The position numbers were made by a program, and so were the translations under genes. A DNA stretch of 64,000 bases, taken from contig NC_135060.1 of NCBI RefSeq assembly GCF_051014685.1, forward strand, positions 9,486,001 to 9,550,000, read 5' to 3'. The stretch comes from Ptiloglossa arizonensis (lineage: Eukaryota; Arthropoda; Insecta; Hymenoptera; Colletidae). Shown here one piece after another: positions 35,801 through 46,217 of this stretch (positions are counted from its first letter, which is position 1; the number at the start of each line of letters is the position of its first letter). The notes under the pieces were generated by a model, which was not told where the DNA came from, ran no database searches, and saw only the letters and a program-made list of their open reading frames with translations.

Positions 35801-38514
35801 TATTGTATATACTATATGTCGGTGCACTTGCACGGGTTAGGAGGTTTCTCTCGTCCCTTTGCGGCCGTGTGTTTGACAAAAACGCGAAAATTCCCGTGGT
35901 CGCTCATCGTTTCGAGCAGTTCGTGCGCGGGGCTACACGGGCTTCCGGCGAAGCGATTCTTTTCGCCCCTTTTCGGTAGCACTTTAATGCCGCGGGACCA
36001 TTTCTCTTGTTCACGGTTGCCTCCGCGGCCATGGAAAAACAGGCGGCGAGGGGGAGTGAGAACAAGAGAGAGCGAGAGACAGAGAGAAAGATAGATAGAG
36101 AGAGAGAGAGAGAGAAATCGAGAAACAACGCGCTAAAAAGCGTTAAACGCGGCCCGTGCACTTGAAATGGCCGTGCTGTATGGAGTATCCACTACAAAGC
36201 GACCCATTTTTTGGATTACTTAACTCGCGCGTTTCCCATCCGATAGAACCCGCGCGGGCTTCCTCCCTCCCACCCTTGTTCGTCCGCTCGTGTGCTCCTA
36301 CGTTTAAAAAATCATCGTTTGACTCGCTAATCTCGAAACACGACCCGGTTGCCGGTCGGGGATTCAATGACGCTGCTCGTATTTATGCGGCGATGAATAC
36401 GGCCCCGGGTACACGTTGAAAGCGTCTCCCCTCCGCGTCTCTGTCCGCGAGATAGCTTGTAACGTCTATTTAATGCACGCGCAGCCGGTGTATTTTTGAG
36501 AAATCGGGACAAGAGGAGCGATCGCGTAGTTTTTCCGGTTGCCCGGAAGTACGCCGATGCGTGAAACGTATTACAGTGTCGTGGATGTCGGTCGATGCTC
36601 GATAACCGTGTATCGAAACGAGAGGGTTGAATCGTCGAATCGGCGATCTCTCTGCGCTCGAGGAGCGGGGAAACTTTTTCAACCGATCGAGTTTCTTTTC
36701 TTTTTTTTATTTACCTCTCCAACGTGACGAAGAGTCTCGCGAAAGGAAGCGTATCGTCTGGTTTCCGATTGCTATGAAAATCTCGAGCTGACGAAGGGAG
36801 CAATCATTCACGAGTTATCGGAGAGCACCTGTACAGGATAGAAAGATTATTTATTTATTTACGAAGCTAAACACTAATGTTGAATATTGGCGCGTATTAT
36901 AATATATGACGTTTGTCGTTTCAATTCCACGATCGCTCGCCTCGTGTACGTTTGACGTTTAATTCGAAATGGACCATCACATTTTGCGACTTACACGCAA
37001 GGAGATACATGTCCTGCGAGTCTCGTATTTCTGGAATATCATCTCAAACGTTAAACGATAAAAAGATTCGTAACTCGCTTCGGTATCTACGATCGTACAA
37101 CCTTACCGCACACCGAACAGTTAATACTGTACGCTCTTTAAGTTTTATCGCCTATTTTAACCTTAAAACGTTTCTCCGATCGATCGTACCGAACTGTATT
37201 TCTCTCCAACGGTTTTCATACCTTTGCACGAAAAATACTTAGTGTCTTAATGCACACGGACGGTGATGTACACCCGTGGTACGAATTTCGGTGCGAACGA
37301 AATAAAACGGCCGTTCAAGGTCACCAAGAGTCCAACCTCGCTACTCGATGTGACCGCGTCTCTCGTCCGTTTCGCAGTCGTAGTCGAGTCTGAACGCGCT
37401 CCGAGTATGCTTCCTGTCTCTAAAACTGAGGGACAGGGTACCCGGTACAGCTGTCGTCGTATCATTTGGCTACTTTGCCGTTCCATCTCTCGTCCGCTCG
37501 CGCAAACAACCCACGGACGTCTTTGTCTCCGAGGTATGCTATCTGTCTCTCGAATAAAGGGACAAGCCCCGTTACGGCGCACAGCTAGGAACCCGACGCG
37601 ATTCATAATAAGGGAAATGGCCTTGAGCGACCAGTTTATTCAGTCGTAACCTATACTCGTCCTCGCTGAGTAATCCATTAGCGGGCAGAGAGGTCGGAGC
37701 GCTATAGGAATTATAATAGGAGTTGGATCAACGGTCGTGCGCGTCGAACCTTCGCAAAAGTAAAGGCGAGGAGATTACGGTGTCACTTGTTTGGAAAATC
37801 CGAGGATTTTCGGATCGTTTTCGGACATTCCTTAACGAATTATCCCCTCGAAATTATCGAATACTCGTTCAACGTCGAGAGTATCCGATTCGAACTTCGC
37901 GGTAAGTTTGCAGTCAATCGATCACCTTCGGCCACGGTTCCCTCCGAATTGTTCTCCAGGCGCTACCGAGTACTCGTTCGACGTCGAGAGTATTTAATTC
38001 CGGTCGCGTCAAAGTGTCCAACGGCGAATAAATCGCGTGTGAGCGGGCGCAGTTCGCTCGTTCTCGGTTAGGAAAATTAGCGTCGATCTTCGGTGTCCCG
38101 TAACCGGCGATAATTTATGGAGCTTAATGCGCCATGGCGGGTACGAAAGGAGCGGTAGCCGAAAGCTCGATCGAGCGGACAACGACATCGGTGCGCGTGG
38201 TACGTCGTCGGAGGATTTCTTTTCGTGCGGTTCGCGACTCTTTTGTTCCTCGTTCGTGTTTCGCCCCAGCTGCTAAACGCGGCGCACGGGCTTCGTCCGG
38301 TTTTAGAGCAATACCGTGTGCCATGTGCCGATGCCGTGCACGGCTGTGTGCGAGGACCGGGACGACGTTCGCTCTTGGGGAGGACCAGATACCCTCCTTC
38401 TCCAGAAATAACCTAGCACACGTCGGATAGATAGTAACAGAGTCCTTTTAATAACTTGTCTGGTATCTCTGGTCGAAAACGTACCGGTTTTTTGCCACCG
38501 GCTTCCACGGAAGA
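35801..38514. other. Gene-free stretch with simple repeats and degenerate duplications
   Basis: GA-rich tract at 36064-36118. CTCCGAG(G)TATGCT ... CTGTCTCT ... GGGACA is repeated about 128 bp apart (37399 and 37527). TACTCGTTC(A/G)ACGTCGAGAG is repeated 109 bp apart (37862 and 37971). The long overlapping frames around 38134-38647 are R-rich and unrecognised. No exon is supported. Confidence 0.45.
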
Positions 38515-39085
38515 GAAATATTGACCGTGAATCGTCCAAGGTTCGTTTAACCGGGTTCGGGCACCCTTCCTTTTCTGGAAAACCGTTGTTCGTCTTTATT
38601 GCCGACTTTTCGACCACGATCCTCGGACCTATGCAATTTCGTTTCATCGTAATTCGAAGCGTATCCTTGTTAAGCCTCCTAGGGTACGAATTATCGAAGG
38701 TTTATTTAAACGGTCAGGGTGCTCTTCTTTTTCTAGAAATATTTCTCTATGCCGACTTTTCGACCACGATCTTCGAACCTATGCAATTTCGTTTTATCGT
38801 AATTCGAAGCGTATCCTTGTTAAGCTTCCTAGTGTGCGAATCGTCGAAGGTTTATTTAAACGGTCAGGGTACTCTTCTTTTTCTAGAAATATTTCCCTTT
38901 GCCGACTCTTCGACTACGATCTTTGAACCCGTGCAATTTCGTGCTTATTGTAATTTTGATTGCATCGTCCTCAAGCTCGTTTGGCCGCGGGTATCTTTAT
39001 TTGAAAAAAAGAATCGTTCTCCTTTGTTGCCGACTTTTCAACGATGCGCAATTGCGCGCTCACAATTTTACCCTTTTCGTCGTTG
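38515..39085 (+). repeat. 150-bp tandem repeat, about 3.5 units
   Basis: GCCGACT(T/C)TTCGAC begins units at 38601, 38751 and 38901 with an exact 150-bp period. A decayed partial unit precedes them (from about 38515) and a shorter one begins at 39029. As 150 is divisible by three, a 166-codon plus frame with a 50-residue repeat runs through. Most differences between units 1 and 2 would change amino acids, which argues against selection on a protein. It is a separate sequence from the 150-bp array at 12.7 kb. Confidence 0.88.
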
Positions 39086-39089
39086 AATT

Positions 39090-40735
39090 CGCACGATACT
39101 TGTTCGCTCCTGAAACTCCAAGTAGCGTATTGTTACTTACATCGAATGTACAATTTGGTTTAATCGTAGCGTCCGTCGTTGTTAAGATTTGCCGTCTTGA
39201 AGCGATACACGGTCGAGCAATTCCCGTAACTCGTATAATAATAATAACCGTCTTTATTGCGCAACAATACGAGAGAAAGTACGCGCAACGAGATAAGTGT
39301 AGCAGAGACGAAGTACGGCCGTAATACTGCTATTAAATCTAACCTTTGTCCAACGTGTAGTCAACCCTTTTTAACGTGTCGCGCGTAACTAACAAGGAAG
39401 TTTAATTTTGCTCGCGTGTGGTCGAAACTGAGACTGTTAACGAGTATCGTTGCAAATATTCCAACGTCTATACGCCTAGCTAATTGCAGGTATTGATAAA
39501 GTTTCGTCGAACGTCCATTTCGCGCGTTACCGCCAATTCCGAAATTAAACTTAAATTAACAATGTTTCCACAATTCTGAGAATCGCAGTTGGAACGCGAG
39601 CTGGAACGGAGTTGGAAAACGTCGATCCTCGTAGTCGTCGCGGCTCGTTCGAGCCGTGTAAAGTTCAACGTAAGTCTCTCCGCGATTCTATGAAACTCGC
39701 GACGACCGACGTCAAAGACAATACCGGAAATCTACGCAACATTTCCCCCGGGAAGTGTCTATAGACCTCGAAAGGAATCGAGTAATCGCGAGCGAAGGAC
39801 CTCTTTGAAAAATCGTTACGCGCGTATTCGGTTCGTTGAAACTCGGGACGGATTGTGATTGTCGTTGTCGTTGTCTACCAACGCTTTACGCGTCGTTTCA
39901 CGAAATATTACGAAGAAACGTCGAGTAACCCGAGCGACCCGACCATTATTCTCGTTTCCGTTGGATCGCGTTTTTTCTACGCGAAAGTTCGCGCTCCCGG
40001 GCAGGGAAAATTCTGAGAACGCGACTTACATCGTTCCGACTTTAATCGGCTCATATAATTTCCTCGATAATAGCTCGGTCATAATTCTCCGAAGCCCTCG
40101 ATAAGACCTCGCCAGCTTTCACGCTAGAACAAAAATGCCCCCGTCGAAAACTCCATCCTTGAATAATGGACTTCACATGGCCGCGATCTATCATCCCGCT
40201 GCCTTTCCCTAACGGCGCCAGCCGTTAAACGTAGTCATGAGGATCCGATATTCAACGGAATATGGGTTACTCGTTCAACGCGTGTCGCGATCGAAGGAGT
40301 CTGCCGACACGTACGACCCCCGTACATCAATTCTGAGACATCGAGCCACCACCGATACAGACTTTTATATGCATTTTGCAAATCTCGCGAATCGTTCCGT
40401 ATTCGTCTCGATTCGACCGTAGAAGACCCTTTAAACGCGCGAAATCGCGAGACGAATTACTAATCCTTCCCATTTTTTTTTTTTTTTGATGCAAAACAGT
40501 AAATTCTTCGAAATTCGACCGTTCAATATTCGCGAATTTGCGATACTCTTTTGGATAACGCATCGAAGTGGGTGTCACTCTCCGCAAGGGGCAAAGCCAC
40601 AGGTGTCACTTTAACGAACTTTAACTGCTTTTACGAAGAATACCTACAGACTCGATACTCAAAATGTAGCGGTGATCGCTCGAGTTTCGAATCGAAATTC
40701 AATCCTTCTTTTTGGAATAAACCTTCGTTTCACTA
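39090..40735. other. Gene-free stretch
   Basis: No repeat family or gene recognised. T-run at 40473-40488. Short frames only. Confidence 0.5.
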
Positions 40736-41138
40736 AAATGGGTCGTCCGCTGCGCGGTTTGATCGTTACTTTCTGTTTTCAGTTTTCTGGAATAATGGAA
40801 ATGTTGAACACGAGAGACAAGTAAATAGAACGTTTATTTAAATAGGAGAAGATAATACAGTCATGAGGCGAGACATGGCGATAAACGACTGATGTAACGG
40901 TCACGTCGGGACACCAAACGAAAAATATCCAAATTGGTAACAACCCCCTCCCCCCATGTCTTGACTTCTCAAGGGCTGCATAGATCCAAGTCGTTGTATT
41001 CCAACAAGTTTTCTATAATCATTCACGAGCAAAGAGTCGAGAAATGCACACGATACTATACGATGCACTATATTACTAGATACGCGAGATCTCTGCGTAT
41101 TACAATAAACCGAATATGAAAATCTGAACTTTTACAAC
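40736..41138 (+). repeat. Interspersed repeat family B, interrupted plus copy
   Basis: AAAATGGGTCGTCCGCTGCG at the left and CAAAGAGTCGAGAAATGCAC, TACTAGATACGCGAGATCTC and ATCTGAACTTTTACAAC at the right match family B. Between about 40790 and 41010 it carries sequence not seen in the other copies, so it holds an insertion or is strongly diverged in the middle. Confidence 0.7.
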
Positions 41139-41697
41139 GCTCTTCGTCCGTGTATATTGCCTCTTGTGTAAATAAATTCAGTGAAACACCGTTCGAATGA
41201 AACAGCGCATCGACCTACATCGTCCAGTATCCAAGAAGCGTTAATACATTTTTAATGCTCGAAGTATTTGAACGTTCTCGCAAAGACGTCTCGACATCGA
41301 GCAAGATCCACGGAGTCCCTACTATATGTGTGCAGCTTGTTCGCACGCTCGACGTTGCGACTAATCGGATCCATTAAGTAAGACGACCCTCGAGGGACGT
41401 TGAAAGTGGACGAGAAAAGTATCTATACGAAAAAGGAACGTTCTCTGTTTCGTTTCTAAGAATATTTCGAATCTCGAGAACTCTTTAATCGTAACCGCGC
41501 GCACTTTGAATCGTTGTCACTGGGTCGTTCGATTCCCTCGAGTGCCAATTACACGGATTCGGATCTGTTCCTGACTGTTGTAAATTTAGATTATTAATAT
41601 AAATTTGTCCGTATAAAGTTTATTTTAATACACAGACGTCTCACGGGTCCATAGTGTAACGAATTGTAAATAGAAGGATATGAAGCCAAGAAATATA
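41139..41697. other. Gene-free stretch
   Basis: No feature recognised. Confidence 0.5.
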
Positions 41698-41826
41698 TTA
41701 GGTCGCTCGGAAAGTTATTTTGTTTTTTTTTCGGTGAAAGGGAAAGATGATTCTTTTAGAGTGTGCAAACATTTGATTAAATTACTCTCCATTTTGGAAA
41801 ACGAAATCACTTTCCGAACAAACCAA
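41698..41826 (-). mobile_element. Family A mariner-type MITE, full-length (129 bp)
   Basis: TA-flanked. The left end reads TTAGGTCGCTCGGAAAG and the right end CTTTCCGAACAAACCAA. The interior is the reverse complement of the 35286 copy (TGATTCTTTTAGAGTG, CTCCATTTTGGAAAACG). It lies about 100 bp before a family B fragment. Confidence 0.9.
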
Positions 41827-41924
41827 TATAATGATAGAACCTAGTGCGATACTATCGTGTACCTTTTACGAGTTTCGGCTAGGAACTGGAAAAACAGGAA
41901 TAAAAACGGGCAAACCATTAATCG

Positions 41925-42040
41925 TGTCACAGACGATCTTTCGGCACATCGATACAACGGCAATCCTTAAAACTAACGTCATCCATTGGCCAACTATCCA
42001 TTGGTGACGTGATCGTTGCGTTAGCTCCAACACGGATCGT
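41925..42040 (-). repeat. Family B fragment
   Basis: CAATCCTTAAAACTAACGTC and the surrounding ~100 bp match the right part of the minus copies at 28.4-28.5 kb and 61.95-62.04 kb. The remainder of the family is absent. Confidence 0.75.
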
Positions 42041-44574
42041 ACCCGAGTATATTGAAATCACCAACGGTGACACAATGGCGAACGAAAGAACGATCGACCT
42101 CGAGAACCGTGTAGCGATCGCGTCCGTTGTCGGCAAAACTCGCATCTTCGACAAAATTCGGGACCTCGTTGAACGTAACGTGTGCACGCATCCCGAAGAC
42201 ACAATGACACGATGGCAACAGCTGGCGCGTTCGTGCCGCGTTCTTTCCGGCGCGCGGCGTGTAGGAATGTGGGTCGATCGAAATCTGTCGGCGATATTGA
42301 TAGATTTCGTTCCACGGGAAGCTCTTTATCGGAGTTTCTTATCGAGTCGAAGAGACAGCCACGACGCGAACGGATAGCCGTACGATTAGCCGTAGAGATC
42401 CCGAAACGATTCGTGGAGAACTCTTCGCGCGGTGATCCCCGCGGGACGCGGCCGAGAAACGACGACCGACTACATTTCGCATTCCTCCGAGAGAACGGCA
42501 TTGTAGCTTATCGATCCGCTGGAAAACTTTACCTCGTTTCCGAAACATCGTTTTCTCCGACTCGTCGGGGGACTCACGGATTTCACGGATACGTGGCTTC
42601 CTCGCGCGCGAATTCCACGTCGTATACTACGTCGACTTTCGTCTCGTTGGATCCACGAACGTACACACCTACTGTCCGTTAGCGACAAGAAGGCAAACGA
42701 GAGTACACGTACTGGTTTTAGTCTACGGTTCGATTTTCTTGGTTATCTTGCGCGTTGTCGCTATTGGTCGCTGTGAATATTCTTCACCGTCTTGGACCAA
42801 CGACGACGATACTAGGGTATTTTGCAAACCAAGTGCGTTAAGTTATCTAAAACGTTGTTTTACCTAGCGTTGGTCCCCAAAGTTTAAATCCAGTCGACGT
42901 TGTTAAACATTGATCGGTATTCGATATCGGTATTGGAAGAACGGTGGATAACCGTTTCGATGAATCGGAATCCGAACGATCGGAATTACGCAAAATATTG
43001 GCGCATATTAAAATTGTTCACGATATTCGAATAAATTTTCGTTAAATGCTCGATCGATTCTTTCTCGTCCTCGGCGTACAAGCTGTTCGATGTTTCGCGT
43101 TAATTGAAATTACGGAACTGTAGTCAATCGAAGCAACGCGATCTATCGATTACTTAAAAATCATGGTTTCCCTTGCGCAATGTATTCTGCGCAAACTTGG
43201 GACAGCAAGGTCGAAATGTACAGCGGTTTTTTCATTTTCGAGGAACGGAAACGCTACAGCGAAATCGAATCTTTGCTCGAGGAGGTTTCAAGGTCGTCTT
43301 CTTTTTTCAACGAAACCAATCAAGGTATTTCTTTTTATTGGACCTTTCTTGTTCGATTAACTCTGGTTGGTTCTGTCCCGATAAATGTGTATTTAACCTT
43401 AAAGCGTTCTTCCATTCGACCGTACCGATGTACGAAACGGGTTTTTAACTTTCCAACACGATGAGACGACCGATGGGATACCGGATCGTCCTGTCGCGTT
43501 TATTGTAATAGCTTCGATTGTAAAAAAATAATATAACCCGAGGACGATCTTCTTCGATGGATCGAGAAACGAATCTTTCCAAATTTTAATCGCATCAAGG
43601 ACGCTATTGCGAATTTACTTTAACCCGGTTGATCTTATGCTGTAGATGAAATAAACGCGCACAGATTCGGCGCTTATACAACGAATAACGTCGATACTTT
43701 GTTGCAACCAAAGATACACTGTAATCACAGTCTTTAATCCTTTGGACTCGAAACCGAGATCCTCGGTCGCCACCTAATTCAATGTACTATTTTCGATCTG
43801 GGAAAACTTCGTGATTTGGAATTCAAATTAAAACTTAATTATTACGTTCTTGTAGAGTGTAAACGCATGTGCGTGAAGTACATATATAAAAAGGTTCCCT
43901 TCCAGATAAATTTTACGATTTAAAGAATTTTCTCGAGGCATTGGTTCCCAGTATCAAAGAAGCCTCGAGTGTTAAGTCATTCGTTTACGTTCTAAGGATT
44001 TCGAGAAACTCGCGACGCGCAACAAAAAAACGAAAAAACGAGACAAATAACTAGAGAACCGATCGCGTTACGGGTTACTTGTTGCAGCGACGAGTGGTGA
44101 AACGCCAACCGGGACCGTGCGCGCACCAGTTCGCTTTCGAAGGAAGAATCTCGAGCCGGGATCGATCCCGGAATATTTCTTCCGATACCGAACGTATAGC
44201 GAACTTGTCGAGGTAACCGAAAGTTCGCCGTGTCGTCCGGAAGCCGCGTCTCCTTTGCGCACGGTTTCCACGTTCGACGAGGGCCGATATCGCGGAAGAT
44301 CTTCCGGTTCGCGCGAACGAGAACCGAACGTATCGAGACGCGGTCGTTCGTGATGCATATTCATGAAGCACGGGCCAGGGTAGTCGAAACGGGCGGAGAG
44401 GATCGGCCTAATGAAGTTGTTGTTGTCTTCTTGGAAAACAAGGCGAGTTGCGGTGGCTTTGGGCCGGGAGAGCGTCGGCGTTGCGGCCGGTTTCTCTTCC
44501 TCTCGCGTATCGTCACTCTTACCACCTTGCCCCCCGTATCGTCACGAGAGAAGAGTGGTCTTTTGACGGCTATA
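42041..44574. other. Gene-free stretch
   Basis: CpG-rich DNA with overlapping R/S-rich frames up to 166 codons (42182-42682), none with recognised domains. AT-richer from 43600 to 44050. No repeat family identified. Confidence 0.45.
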
Positions 44575-45244
44575 TGTTGCGAGTAAGAAAAGGAGTAGGG
44601 AGAGCGTTTCATCCCGGGCCTGCTAGTGGACTCGTTGGTAAGGCATCCTGCAGGCCCTGCCTTATACGCCGGGACATTGGAAGATCGGTAAGGGATCGTA
44701 TATATTGTAGTATCGGATTTTCCGCGCTCGCTTAGGCTTGCTTCGAGCGTAGGCCTGAACAAGATAACGCGCGCGGTCGGATTTGAGTTGAACTAAACAT
44801 TTGGCGCCGATCGGTCCGCTAGCTTTCCTGAAAGGCACGAGTATCCTTTACAGGGGGTCTTGCGCGACGACCGAGCGTAAGAACGCATGGGGATGAAAGG
44901 AAATACATGTGGTTCGGAGAAAGTGAAGAGTGTTTGGAAAAGACGAACGATTAGGATGGCCAAACGTGACCGAATGTCTCAAGTGAGAGAGACTGAGGAT
45001 TGGAACGAAAGAGAACGAATGGGAATGACTATATAGAGCGCGAGAAGAACACAGTATGACAAAGTATGACGACGAGAGTACGTCCGAGGAGTGTGTCGCC
45101 GACAGTATGACTGAAAAGACGATAAGACGAGACAATTGAAAGACGTACCAAGCGAAACTAACCACCGACGCTACATCTAACACTATTATCACTGTAATTT
45201 ATAATAAATATACATACATCCATAAACCACGCACGAGTACAACA
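44575..45244 (+). mobile_element. Solo-like 5' LTR of a retroelement (670 bp)
   Basis: The block starts TGTTG and ends CAACA, the TG...CA inverted ends expected of an LTR. It is followed, six bases later, by a primer-binding site. Inside are a TATA-like GTATATATTG near 44700 and AATAAATA near 45204 that could serve as polyadenylation signal. Short internal repeats such as AGTATGAC(A/T) occur around 45050-45110. Frames called on the minus strand through it are artefacts. No second matching LTR, gag, pol or envelope-like frame was found in the window, so only the 5' part remains or the rest is highly diverged. Confidence 0.65.
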
Positions 45245-45250
45245 GTTATT

Positions 45251-45268
45251 TGGGGGCTCGTACGGGGA
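45251..45268 (+). other. Primer-binding site, tRNA-Pro type
   Basis: TGGGGGCTCGTACGGGGAT lies six bases after the LTR end. It closely matches the sequence complementary to the 3' end of tRNA-Pro, used as primer by many retroelements (about 16 of 18 positions, allowing one inserted G). Position right after a TG...CA block makes chance unlikely. Confidence 0.7.
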
Positions 45269-45905
45269 TCGATCACTCAAAGATCTCTTCTCAAGTGATT
45301 CGAAGAGAGAAAAACAACAATATACCGATCGGAGCAGGTACGGGAACTTGCGGGAAACGGTTGGCGGTGAGTTTCCCTCTGGTGGCAAGTGTGGGTAGCA
45401 CTGCCACATTCGTCCTCCCCGCGTAACCCTGTCAGTCTCTTTCGCACCGGTCCAGTCTCGTCCACCTTCGTTCTCCGCGATCTCGTCAAGCACGTTGCGG
45501 TCGAGCGTCGAGCTCGTTGTCGACGACTGTCCGCGAACAGTCCGACCGGTCTAAATTGTTTGATGTCTTATTTACCCGGCCCCTCGGATGCCGCGAGCCG
45601 TCGTCGCGGTGTACGCGTCGCTCCTGCGTTTATTTGCGGTCGTTAGAGATCCGTGGAGGAGAGAGCGGACGTTGTAAATTCGTTCCAACCGGTCGTCGTT
45701 CGGTTCTACCTGACCGCGGCAGCTACGATTCCGGTGGTTCCGCGAAATCCCCGGAAACGGTGGGTCGTATTTTCACCGTAGAGTGGAGTTCGATATCCGT
45801 GTTTCGAGTTCCACGAACGGGTTAAGTTGCTCGCGCGATGCGTCGAGCAATATTCCGGAAGGTTTCGTCGAAGATCGTCGAAGCGAACGCAACCACGATC
45901 CAAAG
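45269..45905 (+). other. Sequence downstream of the LTR, probable leader remnant or host DNA
   Basis: Includes GGCGGTGAGT (donor-like) at about 45364. It has no gag- or pol-like frame. The boundary between retroelement leader and host DNA cannot be placed. Confidence 0.3.
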
Positions 45906-46217
45906 AGTGCCAGATGTTAGCGAATGGTCGATGTTAGCTCCAACATCGCATTTGCTTATTTTCTTTTTGCGTTTTTCTCTTCGGTTCCAAGTACACTCTC
46001 TTGCGTACAAACATTATACTACTGGATACGCGAGATTCCTGCGTATCGTAACAAACTATGTATTGGCTCGCTCGGAAAGTCATTTAGTTTTTTTCAGCGA
46101 AAATGAAACAAGATTCTTGCAGAGTGTACAAACATTTTATTAAATTATACATTCTCCAATTTGGAAAACGAAATCACTTTCCGAACGACCCAATACTACA
46201 ATCTGAACTTTACAATC
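45906..46217 (+). repeat. Interspersed repeat family B, plus copy split by a MITE
   Basis: The left part runs from CCAGATGTTAGCGAATGGTC to GGATACGCGAGATTCCTGCG and AACAAACTATG. The right part resumes at 46194 with TACTACAATCTGAACTTTAC. Joined across the MITE, the two parts align with the uninterrupted copy at 61.7 kb (reverse complement), with a single TA at the junction. The middle is shorter than in the 61.7-kb copy. Confidence 0.85.
46063..46193 (-). mobile_element. Family A mariner-type MITE nested in family B (131 bp)
   Basis: TA flanks both ends (46061-46062 and 46194-46195). The left end is TTGGCTCGCTCGGAAAGTC and the right end CTTTCCGAACGACCCAA. It interrupts the family B copy exactly between AACTATG and CTACAATCTG. 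Confidence 0.92.
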
